This document shows positions 19,036 through 27,517 of a stretch of 64,000 bases of DNA, piece by piece. Both the position numbers and the translations under genes were made by a program. The notes under the pieces were generated by a model. The model had not been told where the DNA came from, did no database searches, and worked only from the letters and a program-made list of their open reading frames with translations. The stretch is taken from positions 1,116,001 to 1,180,000 of the forward strand of contig CAVWSM010000006.1 of NCBI GenBank assembly GCA_963757805.1, given 5' to 3'. Numbering within the stretch: the stretch's first letter is position 1; every line of letters starts with the position of its first letter. The DNA is from CAVWSM01 sp963757805. Lineage in GTDB: Bacteria > Actinomycetota > Actinomycetes > Jiangellales > Jiangellaceae.

Positions 19036-19049
19036 TGGGAGCGCTCTCA
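19036..19049. promoter_or_regulatory. CebR-like LacI-family operator
   Basis: TGGGAGCGCTCTCA differs by one base from the palindromic actinobacterial CebR operator TGGGAGCGCTCCCA. It lies 19 bp upstream of the GH9 start. CebR represses cellulose genes until cello-oligosaccharides bind, so this fits the gene's function. No CebR gene is recognised in the window. Confidence 0.75.
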
Positions 19050-19264
19050 CTGACGACTCGGGGCCTATCGTCGTCCGTGTGTTTCGGGGGTGTCAACCCT
19101 GTGTGACGCTCCGGCTACCGGATGATCGTCGTCCCCACCCCTTGATCGACAGCATCCTCGCAAGCGACACGCTACGGGCGCGTTGCCCCGGAGCAGGCTG
19201 TGGATCTTGGGGCAGCGCCAGGTAACCTTCCGAGACCGAACCCGTACGACCTTGGAGCACCACC

Positions 19265-19675
19265 GTGTCCGAGCGCACGCTCGTCCTCATCAAGCCTGAC
19301 GCCATGGCCCGCGGGCTGGCCGGCGAGATCCTGGCCCGATACGAGCGCAAGAACCTGCGCATCGTGGCGATGGACCTGCGAGTCGTGTCCGAGGAGCTGT
19401 CCGACGCGCACTACGCGGAGCACGTGGACAAGCCGTTCTACCCGGGGCTGCGGGAGTTCATCACGTCGGCCCCGCTGGTCGCACTTGTGCTCGAGGGTGA
19501 CCAGGCCATCGATGTCGTACGGCAGATGAATGGCGCCACCGACGGCCGGGTCGCGCTGCAGGGCACCATCCGCGGCGACTTCGCGCTCTCCAAGTCGGAG
19601 AACCTCGTGCACGCCTCTGACTCGGTCGACTCGGCCAAGCGCGAGGTCGCGCTCTGGTTCCCCGAGCTCGCCTGA
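19265..19675 (+). CDS. ndk: nucleoside diphosphate kinase
   Basis: A 136-residue cytosolic enzyme that transfers the gamma phosphate of ATP to nucleoside diphosphates through a phosphohistidine. It has the N-terminal ERTLVLIKPDAMARG nucleotide site and the catalytic His in NLVHASDS (about residue 116). The length is normal. The GTG start follows TTGGAGCACCACC. Its usual actinobacterial place is downstream of folC-DUF4233; here the GH9 gene intervenes. Confidence 0.97.
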   Translation: MSERTLVLIKPDAMARGLAGEILARYERKNLRIVAMDLRVVSEELSDAHYAEHVDKPFYPGLREFITSAPLVALVLEGDQAIDVVRQMNGATDGRVALQGTIRGDFALSKSENLVHASDSVDSAKREVALWFPELA

Positions 19676-19688
19676 CGCGAGTCGCGGG

Positions 19689-20438
19689 TCAGCTGCGTGC
19701 GTCGTACTCCGTGAGTGCGGCGCCCACCTGATCGGCAAGAGACACCGCCACCAGGCGCTCGGTCCGCGACGGGCGGGAGTCGTCCGTGGCGGTGAGCAGG
19801 AACCGACCGCGGAACCCGCCGCCCGACTCCACCAGCAGCTCGATCTCCTTGTCGGTGGGCAGCCCGTTGCGCTCCACGTCCCACACCGAGTGTCCGCGCA
19901 TGACTGATCCGTCGTGCTTCAGCCGCGGGAAGTCGAGCCCGGTGTTGTAGTCGAACCGCACTCGCTCGAGCCCGAGCAATGTGGCCAGCTGAGCGCCGAC
20001 CTTCTCGACCAGGACGGACGGGGACGACTCGGTCGTAGCAACCACCTCGGCCGCCGACCGGATGCCCTCGAGGTAGCCCGCTTGGCGCTGGGCCAGATCA
20101 CGCTGGCGCTGGCCCCACACGCACAGTTCGGTGACGCCGCCACCGACGAGCAGCAGTAAGACCATCGTCTCGACGTCGTTCCGGTTGTCGATGGTGAACC
20201 GGTTGTAAGGCTGCGTCAGGAAGAAGTCGAACCAGACAGCCGCGGAGACAGCCGCGATCCAGCCCGGGATTCGGCGTCCGGCCGCGGCGATGGAAACCAC
20301 CACCAGCACCAGAAGCAGCGCGGCATTGGTGTTGGCGAAGTCGTCCCGGAACAACGCCAGCAGCGCGCAAGCCGCCAGTGGCAAGACGACTGCGAGCGGG
20401 ATGAGGACGCGGTCACGGGTGAACCACTCGGTGCTCAC
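19689..20438 (-). CDS. DUF4118 (KdpD-like) membrane sensor protein
   Basis: GTG 20438, with AAGGGAA upstream, gives 249 residues. Three or four closely packed transmembrane segments span about 12-105 and include PGWIAAVSAAVWFDFFLTQPYNRFTI, the hallmark of the DUF4118 transmembrane domain of KdpD kinases (the run is split here as PGWIAAVSAAVWFDFF and LTQPYNRFTI). A GAF-like cytoplasmic part follows. No histidine kinase domain is present, so it is a stand-alone sensor-like protein. It converges on ndk. The signal and partner are unknown. Confidence 0.75.
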   Translation of the reverse strand: MSTEWFTRDRVLIPLAVVLPLAACALLALFRDDFANTNAALLLVLVVVSIAAAGRRIPGWIAAVSAAVWFDFFLTQPYNRFTIDNRNDVETMVLLLLVGGGVTELCVWGQRQRDLAQRQAGYLEGIRSAAEVVATTESSPSVLVEKVGAQLATLLGLERVRFDYNTGLDFPRLKHDGSVMRGHSVWDVERNGLPTDKEIELLVESGGGFRGRFLLTATDDSRPSRTERLVAVSLADQVGAALTEYDARS

Positions 20439-20563
20439 CGTTCCCTTGTACGGGACGCCTCCTCGGGCGTCAATGACGTCGGCCGGCGGCGGGACCGGAT
20501 GAGCGCGGCGGCGGCAACGCCCCAGGGGGTCGTTGGTGATGAAGACGACGTCCGCGCCGCGCT

Positions 20564-21367
20564 CTAGGGAAGCTCGAACGGCGGAGTGATGCCGTCGAGG
20601 GCGTGGACACATGGGCAGGTGCGCTCTGACGGAAGGTGCTCGATCGCGGCGAAGACGAGTCGCCGCATCGTGTCGATGTTGGCCGCGAATATCTCGAACA
20701 CCTCCGCCTGCGTCACGCCCTCACCCACGGTGATGCCGGCATCCAGGTCGGTGACGAGGGCGATGCTCGTGTAGCAGAGTGCGAGCTCGCGGGCTAGCAC
20801 AGCCTCGGGGTAGCCGGTCATGTTGACGAGCGACCAGCCCTGCGCCGCGTACCACTGCGACTCCGCGCGCGTGGAGAAGCGAGGCCCCTCGATGACCACC
20901 ATCGCGCCGCCGTCGACCGCTTCGATGCCCAGAGACTCCGCCTCATCCAGCACGGTTGCGCGGCCCGTGGGGCAGTACGGATCGGCGAACGGGACGTGCG
21001 CTGCACCCTCGTCGTAGTACGTCTGCGCGCGCGTGCTTGTCCGGTCGACCAGCTGGTCGGGGACCACGAACGTGCCCGGGCCAAGGTCGAGGTGCAACCC
21101 GCCGACAGCACACGGCGCCAGCACCTGCCGCACGCCGAGCGAGCGAAGGGCCCACAGGTTGGCCCGGTAGGGGATGCGATGCGGGGGGAAACGGTGGTCC
21201 TTGCCATGCCGCGGCAGGAACGCCACCGCGCGTCCGGCGACGGTGCCGACGGCGATCGGGTCGCTCGGCGTGCCGTACGGCGTCTCGACGTTGACCTCTT
21301 CCGCATCGTCGAGCAGGGCGTACAGCCCCGACCCTCCGATGACCCCGATCTCTGCGCGTGGATCCAC
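20564..21367 (-). CDS. mtnP: S-methyl-5'-thioadenosine phosphorylase
   Basis: A 267-residue purine nucleoside phosphorylase-2 family enzyme. It splits methylthioadenosine into adenine and 5-methylthioribose-1-phosphate in the methionine salvage route. Motifs are GVIGGSGLY (phosphate site), PHRIPYRANLWAL, VVIEGPRFSTRAES and LVNMTGYPEAVLARE, then VTDLDAG for base recognition. The GTG start at 21367 sits six bases after a minus-strand TAGCCT, a leaderless arrangement. Other nucleosides such as inosine are possible substrates in some actinobacterial relatives. Confidence 0.88.
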   Translation of the reverse strand: MDPRAEIGVIGGSGLYALLDDAEEVNVETPYGTPSDPIAVGTVAGRAVAFLPRHGKDHRFPPHRIPYRANLWALRSLGVRQVLAPCAVGGLHLDLGPGTFVVPDQLVDRTSTRAQTYYDEGAAHVPFADPYCPTGRATVLDEAESLGIEAVDGGAMVVIEGPRFSTRAESQWYAAQGWSLVNMTGYPEAVLARELALCYTSIALVTDLDAGITVGEGVTQAEVFEIFAANIDTMRRLVFAAIEHLPSERTCPCVHALDGITPPFELP

Positions 21368-21473
21368 GGCCGCAGGCTAGCGGGCGTGCCAGACTCCAGG
21401 CCCGTGTCGGTGGTTGAGGCCGAGGATGGAGGTTGCCATGTCGGCCACGCCCAGGTGGCTAGGGTGGAGCGCG

Positions 21474-21872
21474 ATGGCCTACCCGACCGACCCGCGCGTG
21501 GACGCGTACATCGACGCCCTGCCCGACTGGCAGCAGGCGATCTGCCGCGAGGTCCGCGACCTGATCCACGCGGCGGATCCGGAGGTCACCGAGACCATCA
21601 AGTTCACGAACCGTCCGTACTTCGTGCTGCGGGGCAACGTCTGTGCCCTCTTAGGGGCCAAGGATCACGTGAACGTGTTCCTGTACGACGGCGCGATCGT
21701 GCCCGATCCCGAGGGCATCATCACGGGCGGGCACGACAACGAGACGGCTCGTACGGTTGCGATCCGGCGCGACGAGCCAATCAATGCGCCCGCTCTGCTC
21801 GCAATGTTCAAGCAGATCATCGCCAACAACCGTGCGGGCGGCTGGCGCAAGCTCAAGGGGCAGGGCCGCTAG
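21474..21872 (+). CDS. DUF1801 domain protein
   Basis: A 132-residue protein of the YdhG/DUF1801 fold: VDAYIDALPDWQQAICREVRDLI, split as DAYIDALPDW and REVRDLIHAADPEVTE, followed by IKFTNRPYFVL and a C-terminal domain ending RAGGWRKLKGQGR. The biochemical role of the family is unknown. TAGGGT lies eight bases before ATG 21474, suggesting a leaderless message and supporting this start over upstream alternatives. It converges with the VOC gene, with one base between stops. Confidence 0.8.
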   Translation: MAYPTDPRVDAYIDALPDWQQAICREVRDLIHAADPEVTETIKFTNRPYFVLRGNVCALLGAKDHVNVFLYDGAIVPDPEGIITGGHDNETARTVAIRRDEPINAPALLAMFKQIIANNRAGGWRKLKGQGR

Positions 21873-21873
21873 G

Positions 21874-22275
21874 TCACGCTGGTGCTGACGTGACCATCCA
21901 GACATGGCCGTCGGGATCTGCGAAGGTGCCCGTGTAGCCCCACGGCTGCGACCCAGGCGGGGTGAGCACCTCGGCGCCGGCCTTGCGTGCCCGCTCGACC
22001 AGCTCGTCCACGTCCGCGTCGGTTGAGGCGCCGAGGCTCAAAATGCACTCGCTCTGCCCCCGTGGGGCGACCTCACGACCGCCAAGCACCCACCCGAAGC
22101 CCCCCGTGGGGACCAGCATCAGGCGCGCATCGCCGAAGGCGAATTGCAGCGGCTCGGGCACCCCGTCTTCGGCCGGCTCTCCGATGGCCTTCAGACCGAG
22201 GCCATCGCGGTAGAAGGCGTACGAATCTTGTCGGTCGGCGATCGGCAGGCTGACGACCACGCTGGTCTGCGGCAT
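21874..22275 (-). CDS. VOC family protein
   Basis: A 133-residue single VOC module pair: MPQTSVVVSLPIADRQDSYA, FYRDGLGLKAIG, then FADPDGHVWMVTSAPA at the end. Metal-ligand-type His/Glu positions are partly kept, so it may be an enzyme or a binding protein; the substrate is unknown. ATG 22275 has CGAGGAG about eight bases upstream. Unlike the VOC gene near tig, it has a normal stop. Confidence 0.85.
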   Translation of the reverse strand: MPQTSVVVSLPIADRQDSYAFYRDGLGLKAIGEPAEDGVPEPLQFAFGDARLMLVPTGGFGWVLGGREVAPRGQSECILSLGASTDADVDELVERARKAGAEVLTPPGSQPWGYTGTFADPDGHVWMVTSAPA

Positions 22276-22441
22276 CTCTGTACTCCTCGTGCGTTGTGAC
22301 GGCGTCGCAATCATGACCCCGGCGCCTCGGGGGATTCATCGGTCTCTGCCACCGGCAGATCTCATCCGCACGACCGATGTCCGTGGCGGAGTACGCTCGT
22401 GGCACGTCGGGGCGGGCGAGTAGCGTCAAAGGGCGGCGGTC

Positions 22442-22856
22442 ATGACAGTCGGCGGGCAGACGAGCGTCGAGGCGACGCGCGAGGTGATCCAGCAGTACGT
22501 CGATTCGGACCACGGTGACGTCAGCACGATGTCGCCCGACGTGGTCTTCCGAGTGATGGCGACGGGGCAGGGATCGCACGCCGGAAGGCGTCCAAGCGAT
22601 GCTGGACTTCTTCTACCACGTCGCATTCGACGCCACGGCGGAGACCAAGAGCCTCGTTGTGGGTGATGGCATCGCAGTCCTGGAAGGCGAGTTCGTCGGG
22701 CGACACATCGGCGAGTTCGCGGGCGTGCCGGCAACCGGCATGGATGTTCGCGTCCCGCTCGTTGTGATCTACGACGTCCGTGACGGCCAGATTGTTGAAG
22801 GCCGCGTCTACTTCGAGACTCCGGCCTTCCTCGCCCAAGTCGGCGCGCCTGACTGA
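22442..22856 (+). pseudogene. SnoaL/NTF2-like protein, frameshifted
   Basis: The first part (TVGGQTSVEATREVIQQYVD, then MSPDVVFRVMATGQGSH) and the second part (PEGVQAMLDFFYHVAFDA to FETPAFLAQVGAPD) form one NTF2-like cone domain of about 138 residues, but lie in different frames. The break is near 22577-22581, consistent with one extra or two missing bases. ATG 22442 is a plausible start. NTF2-like proteins include cyclases, isomerases and binding proteins; no specific role can be assigned. It could be a real pseudogene or a sequence error. Confidence 0.7.
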
Positions 22857-22887
22857 TCTGACCGCGGTCTGATCCTTTTGGGCAAGG

Positions 22888-23118
22888 TCACAGAATTGCG
22901 CCGCGTGGCTCAACCTCGAGCGCGGCGACGCCCCGTCCATACAGCACGACCAGCCGGTCGCCGTGTCTCGTGCGCAGCGAACCAGAGTCCTCGGCAAGCG
23001 TCGAGATGACGTGCTCGATGACCTGCGTGGTCTCGAGTGTCCTCGGTTCGTCGTACGTGACATCCATGTGTTCGCCGCCGACTAGCCGAACACGCAGCAC
23101 TATCTCCGCCATGGCCAT
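22888..23118 (-). CDS. small conserved hypothetical protein (76 aa)
   Basis: The product begins MAMAEIVLRVRLVGGEHMDV and ends VLYGRGVAALEVEPRGAIL. The alternating hydrophobic/charged pattern suggests a beta-rich fold with one helix (TQVIEHVISTLAED). No named domain is recognised. ATG 23118 or 23112 could be the start. It is divergent from 23132 with only 13 bp between the starts, so the pair must share a promoter region. Confidence 0.6.
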   Translation of the reverse strand: MAMAEIVLRVRLVGGEHMDVTYDEPRTLETTQVIEHVISTLAEDSGSLRTRHGDRLVVLYGRGVAALEVEPRGAIL

Positions 23119-23131
23119 GCAGACTAGAGGT

Positions 23132-23482
23132 ATGGCCAAGTACTCGGTCAACGACCGCGCGGTGGCCCGAGCTCGGCAGCTCATTGATGCGAGGCAGTAC
23201 GTGCTCAACAGCGATTGGGGCACCGTGCAGCCTCGAGCTGGCGATGAGAACTTCTTCCTCGAGAACCACAGCTGGGACGAGTACGCGGAGTGGCATCTCG
23301 GACTGACCGAAGGGGCCGACGAGCACACCAAGGCCCGATACGCATTCGTGTATGGCGACTTCCGCCGCGTTCATCGGACGGGCCTGATCGCCTGCGTGTA
23401 CCGAGCCGCCGAGTGGCGGCACAAGGAGATCGAGCTGGCCGCTCACGACCTCCTGCAGCTGCTCGACAAGACCAGCGGCTGA
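23132..23482 (+). CDS. conserved actinobacterial hypothetical protein (116 aa)
   Basis: MAKYSVNDRAVARARQLIDA, then ENFFLENHSWDEYAEWHLGL, TKARYAFVYGDFRRVHRTGL and YRAAEWRHKEIELAAHDLL are features of a short, highly conserved actinobacterial protein of unknown function that I recognise from other genomes. It is soluble, rich in Trp and aromatic residues, and mixed alpha/beta. ATG 23132 has ACTAGAGG just upstream. It is divergent from the small gene at 22888. Confidence 0.8.
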   Translation: MAKYSVNDRAVARARQLIDARQYVLNSDWGTVQPRAGDENFFLENHSWDEYAEWHLGLTEGADEHTKARYAFVYGDFRRVHRTGLIACVYRAAEWRHKEIELAAHDLLQLLDKTSG

Positions 23483-23505
23483 GCACGGAACCAGCCCGCT
23501 GCGGC

Positions 23506-24126
23506 CTATCGCCAGACGGTCGCGACCTCACGACGATATTTCCGGCCGAACACGCCACCGATGATCCCCAGGACCGGCCCTGGGACATTGCCCTTGATTG
23601 CCGCCAGCTCCTCCGGCGACGCGCCATCGGTGACCCAGGCGAAGAAGGTGCCCGCCACAGGTGGGCTCACCTTGGCGAACTGGCGGCCCATGGCCTTGAT
23701 AGCCGGGTCGTCCTTCCTGCCGACGTAGATCGGCTCGAGCTCGGACTCCTCGTGATCGAGATGCTCCACGGCGACCGTTTGCAGCGTGGCAACGGCGTCA
23801 CGGGCAGCTGCTGCGTCGGCGGCGGACGCCGAGCTCCTGAGGGCCGCGAACGCGGCTCCAGTCGAGGCGAGGGCCTGCGCGAGTCGTTCGTGCTCATCGT
23901 CCATCTGCGCGATCACCTCGGGACTGACTCCCACTGCCTCCAAGGCGGGCCAGGCGATCTCGTGCTCGCTCTCGTGATGCCTGGTCAGCTGGTCGTTGAA
24001 GTTTGCCCACGCGGTGGCGAGCTGCGCGGCGCGAGCCCGGTCGCCGGCGCGGAACGCCGCCAGCGCATCGAGGAACCGCGCGATGTCGCGGCGTACGGCG
24101 CCATGGATCGCTTTGTTCATGCTCAT
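23506..24126 (-). CDS. hemerythrin-like domain protein
   Basis: A 206-residue protein with a four-helix hemerythrin domain. Likely di-iron ligands are His/Glu in LTRHHESEHEIAWPALEA (about 49-66), DDEHERL and EHLDHEESELEPI. The C-terminal 60 residues (FFAWVTDGASPEEL, then GPVLGIIGGVFGRKY) form a second helical region seen in actinobacterial members. Such proteins bind or sense oxygen or NO, or store iron; which applies here is unknown. The start at 24126 is preceded by GGCAGAG. Confidence 0.85.
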   Translation of the reverse strand: MSMNKAIHGAVRRDIARFLDALAAFRAGDRARAAQLATAWANFNDQLTRHHESEHEIAWPALEAVGVSPEVIAQMDDEHERLAQALASTGAAFAALRSSASAADAAAARDAVATLQTVAVEHLDHEESELEPIYVGRKDDPAIKAMGRQFAKVSPPVAGTFFAWVTDGASPEELAAIKGNVPGPVLGIIGGVFGRKYRREVATVWR

Positions 24127-24253
24127 CTCTGCCACGCAGCCGACCCTAGTCGGCGAGCGGACGACCGACTGCGAAACGCGCCGGGTAGTCCCCATGCCTG
24201 GGGCTGCGGGTACGCTGGTGACCTCCCCAAACCCTCAATGGAGTGTCGCCAGC

Positions 24254-26221
24254 ATGCCCGTGGAGTCCCTTTTCCCGCGGCTGGAGCCATTGCTTCCCCG
24301 GGTGCAGAAGCCCATTCAGTACGTCGGCGGCGAGCTCAACGCCACGATCAAGGACTGGGGGCCGGACGAGTCGACCGTACGGTGGGCGCTGATGTACCCG
24401 GACGCGTACGAGGTCGGCCTGCCCAACCAGGGCGTGCAGATCCTGTACGAGGTGCTCAACGAGCGGGAGGGCGTGCTCGCGGAGCGGACGTACGCGGTGT
24501 GGCCCGACCTCGAGGCCCTCATGCGTGAGCACGGGATCCCGCAGTTCACGGTCGACGCACACCGAGCCGTAGGGGATTTCGACCTCGTTGGCATCAGTTT
24601 TGCCACCGAGCTCGGCTACACCAACATGCTGACCGCACTCGACCTGGCCGGCATCCCGCTCGACGCTGTCGACCGCAGCGACGAGCACCCGATCGTGATC
24701 GCGGGCGGGCATGCAGCGTTCAACCCCGAGCCGATCGCTGCGTTCATCGATGCCGCCGTCCTCGGCGACGGTGAGGAGATCGTCCTCGCGATCACCGAGG
24801 TGGTACGGGAGTGGAAGGCCGAGGGCCGTCCAGGCGGTCGCGACGAGCTGTTGATGCGGCTCGCGGCGAGCGGCGGCGTCTACGTACCCAAGTTCTACGA
24901 CGTCTCCTACCTCCCCGACGGGCGCATCCAGCGCGTCGCGCCCAACCGGCCCGGGGTGCCCTGGCGGGTGCACAAGCACACGGTCATGGACCTCGACAAG
25001 TGGCCCTACCCTCGCCGGCCGCTCGTGCCGCTGGCCGAGACGGTGCATGAGCGCTACAGCGTGGAGATCTTCCGTGGCTGCACCCGGGGCTGCCGGTTCT
25101 GCCAGGCCGGCATGATCACCCGGCCGGTGCGCGAGCGGTCGATCACGACGATCGGCGACATGGTCGAGCGGGGCATCAAGGAGAGCGGCTTCGAGGAGGT
25201 CGGGCTGCTGTCGTTGTCGAGCGCGGACCACTCGGAGATCGGGGAGGTGGCACACGGCCTGGCCGATCGCTACGAGGGCACCAACGTCTCGCTCTCGCTG
25301 CCGTCGACCCGGGTCGACGCGTTCAACGTGACCCTCGCCAACGAGCTGTCGCGAAACGGGCGCCGGTCCGGGCTCACGTTCGCCCCCGAGGGCGGCTCCG
25401 AGCGCATGCGCAAGGTGATCAACAAGATGGTCACCGAAGACGACCTGATCCGCACAGTCGCGACGGCCTACGGCCACGGCTGGCGGCAGGTGAAGCTCTA
25501 CTTCATGTGCGGCCTGCCGACCGAAACCGATGACGACGTGCTGCAGATCGCCGAGCTGGCACGCAAGGTCATCAAGACCGGTCGCGAGGTGTCGGGCCGG
25601 CGGGATATCCGCTGCACGGTGTCGATCGGTGGCTTCGTGCCCAAGCCGCACACACCGTTCCAGTGGGCCGCTCAGCTGGACCACGTGACCACCGACGAGC
25701 GGCTGCGCAAGCTGCGCGAGGCAATCCGCTCCGACCGCGACTACGGCAAGGCGATCGGGCTGCGTTACCACGATGGCGAACCGGGCATCGTCGAAGGCCT
25801 GCTGTCGCGGGGAGACCGGCGGGTGGGTGACGTGATCCGCGCGGTGTGGGCCGACGGCGGTCGGTTCGACGGCTGGGGCGAGCATTTTTCGTTCCGGCGG
25901 TGGACGGACGCCGCGGCAGCGGCGCTGGCCCCGTACGGCGTCGATGTCGACTGGTTCACGACCCGCGAGCGCGACTATGCCGAGGTCCTGCCCTGGGACC
26001 ACCTCGACGCCGGGCTCGACCGCGACTGGCTGTGGGAGGACTGGCAGGACGCCATCGACCCGGCCGGAGCCGTCGAGGTCGACGACTGTCGTTGGACACC
26101 CTGCTTTGACTGTGGTGTCTGCCCGCAGATGGGGACCGAGATTCAAGTCGGCCCGACCGGCCAGAAGCTGCTGCCGCTGACAGTCGTCGGCTCGCCGGCC
26201 CCCGTGCTCGCCGACGCGTGA
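24254..26221 (+). CDS. TIGR03960 family B12-binding radical SAM protein
   Basis: The 655-residue protein has an N-terminal B12-binding-like Rossmann region, then a radical SAM core with the cluster motif RGCTRGCRFCQAGM (Cys-x3-Cys-x2-Cys, near residue 280). The C-terminus carries a second Cys set in CRWTPCFDCGVCPQM. Members normally sit directly upstream of a DUF2344 (TIGR03936) protein and rne in Actinobacteria; here that partner is 6.5 kb away. The pair is thought to act in RNA or ribosome-related modification, but the reaction is not established. ATG 24254 follows TGGAGTG. Confidence 0.92.
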   Translation: MPVESLFPRLEPLLPRVQKPIQYVGGELNATIKDWGPDESTVRWALMYPDAYEVGLPNQGVQILYEVLNEREGVLAERTYAVWPDLEALMREHGIPQFTVDAHRAVGDFDLVGISFATELGYTNMLTALDLAGIPLDAVDRSDEHPIVIAGGHAAFNPEPIAAFIDAAVLGDGEEIVLAITEVVREWKAEGRPGGRDELLMRLAASGGVYVPKFYDVSYLPDGRIQRVAPNRPGVPWRVHKHTVMDLDKWPYPRRPLVPLAETVHERYSVEIFRGCTRGCRFCQAGMITRPVRERSITTIGDMVERGIKESGFEEVGLLSLSSADHSEIGEVAHGLADRYEGTNVSLSLPSTRVDAFNVTLANELSRNGRRSGLTFAPEGGSERMRKVINKMVTEDDLIRTVATAYGHGWRQVKLYFMCGLPTETDDDVLQIAELARKVIKTGREVSGRRDIRCTVSIGGFVPKPHTPFQWAAQLDHVTTDERLRKLREAIRSDRDYGKAIGLRYHDGEPGIVEGLLSRGDRRVGDVIRAVWADGGRFDGWGEHFSFRRWTDAAAAALAPYGVDVDWFTTRERDYAEVLPWDHLDAGLDRDWLWEDWQDAIDPAGAVEVDDCRWTPCFDCGVCPQMGTEIQVGPTGQKLLPLTVVGSPAPVLADA

Positions 26222-26298
26222 GTCCCGAGGCGTACGTCGTCCGCCGCGTAGGGGCCGTCCCGACTTGCTCCAGCTCGATCTCTGAGCCGCCCCAAGGC

Positions 26299-26359
26299 GT
26301 TGATCATGGCAAAGATGTGATCATGTAGCATAAATGATCACGTTTACGCCATGATCAAC
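26299..26359. repeat. 61-bp nested palindrome
   Basis: GTTGATCATGGC (26299-26310) pairs with GCCATGATCAAC (26348-26359), and inside it GTGATCAT (26317-26324) pairs with ATGATCAC (26334-26341). The sequence is AT-rich compared with its surroundings and contains four TGATCA cores. It lies between the radical SAM gene and the LacI gene, at the left edge of the sugar cassette. Confidence 0.9.
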
Positions 26360-26394
26360 ACGTATCGGCGGGTCGACACAACTGCCCTGCAAGT

Positions 26395-26427
26395 CTTGCA
26401 AGCGGTTTGCGTTGGATGCTCTATGCT
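26395..26427 (+). promoter_or_regulatory. lacI-family gene promoter with TTGCAA operator
   Basis: The palindrome CTTGCAAG (26395-26402) overlaps a possible -35 region, and TATGCT (26422-26427) is a good -10 box ending seven bases before ATG 26435, giving a leaderless message. Similar CTTGCAA words occur before the GH13 gene, suggesting one regulator controls both. Confidence 0.55.
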
Positions 26428-26434
26428 TGCGCTC

Positions 26435-27448
26435 ATGGCTCGTCGCTTGGCGGAAGTTGCGCAGAAGGTCGGTGTCAGCGAGGCGACCGTGAGCCGGGTG
26501 CTCAACGGCAAGCCAGGAGTGTCTGACGCCACTCGTGACGCGGTGCTGACCGCGCTCGACGTGCTCGGTTATGAGCGCCCGACCAAGCTCCGGGGTGAGC
26601 GCGCCCGGCTCGTCGGGCTCGTCCTGCCCGAGCTGCAGAACCCGATCTTCCCGGCATTCGCCGACGCGGTCGGCAGTGCACTGGCGCAGCAGGGGTTCAC
26701 CCCTGTGCTCTGCACTCAAACCGCCGGCGGTGTCTCCGAGGCCGACTACGTCGAGCTGCTGCTCCAACAGCAGGTATCAGGAGTTGTCTTCGCCGGCGGC
26801 CTCTACGCCCAGGCCGACGCGCCACACGAGCACTACGACCGCCTGGCCGAGCTCAAGTTGCCCGCGGTGCTTGTCAATGCGGCGATCGACGAGCTCGACT
26901 TCCCCCGAGTCTCCTGCGACGACGTTGTAGCGGTCGAGCAAGCGATGGGCCACCTGATCTCGCTGGGGCACACCCGGATCGGGTTGGTGCTCGGACCTCC
27001 CGACCACGTTCCCTCGGCCCGCAAGCTGGAGGCGGCCCACGCGGTTGCCACCCGAGCCGGGCTGGCGTTCACCGACGAGCAGGTCGAGCACACCCTCTTC
27101 TCCCTCGAGGGTGGGCAGGCGGCGGCGTCGCGCCTGCTTCGCCGCGGTGTGACGGCCGTCGTGTGCGCCAGTGACCCGTTGGCCCTTGGTGCCATACGGG
27201 CTGCGCGGCGGGCCGGCATGTCGGTGCCCCGCGACGTGTCGGTGGTTGGCTACGACGACTCCGCGCTCATGAACTGCACCGACCCGCCGCTCACCACCCT
27301 GCGCCAGCCCATCGATTCCATGGGCCGTGCGACCGTCGACCTCCTGGTCGCGCAGATCGACGGCGGCTCCATCGCCACCGACGAGCTGCTGTTCGAGCCC
27401 GAGCTGGTTGTGCGGGGCTCGACAGGTCCGGTCGCTGCGTCGGCCTAG
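26435..27448 (+). CDS. LacI family transcriptional regulator (MalR-like)
   Basis: A 337-residue repressor. The N-terminal helix-turn-helix and hinge (RRLAEVAQKVGVSEATVSRV, LNGKPGVSD) are followed by a periplasmic-binding-like sugar sensor domain (VGLVLPELQNPIFPAFADAV, GHTRIGLVLG, VSVVGYDDSALMNCTDPPLT). Position next to a GH13 glucosidase and a sugar ABC transporter points to an alpha-glucoside effector such as maltose or trehalose. The start at 26435 is chosen over upstream ATGs because of the leaderless promoter and the conserved domain beginning. Confidence 0.9.
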   Translation: MARRLAEVAQKVGVSEATVSRVLNGKPGVSDATRDAVLTALDVLGYERPTKLRGERARLVGLVLPELQNPIFPAFADAVGSALAQQGFTPVLCTQTAGGVSEADYVELLLQQQVSGVVFAGGLYAQADAPHEHYDRLAELKLPAVLVNAAIDELDFPRVSCDDVVAVEQAMGHLISLGHTRIGLVLGPPDHVPSARKLEAAHAVATRAGLAFTDEQVEHTLFSLEGGQAAASRLLRRGVTAVVCASDPLALGAIRAARRAGMSVPRDVSVVGYDDSALMNCTDPPLTTLRQPIDSMGRATVDLLVAQIDGGSIATDELLFEPELVVRGSTGPVAASA

Positions 27449-27517
27449 GCGCCTTTCCTGCACCCCGGGCGGACCGCCCTGCCCAGGGCGTGAACGGCTC
27501 GTTACCAAATCGAGTTC

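Noticed and set aside
24146..26146. Long minus-strand frame opposite the radical SAM gene
   Set aside because: No recognisable motifs; antisense composition only.
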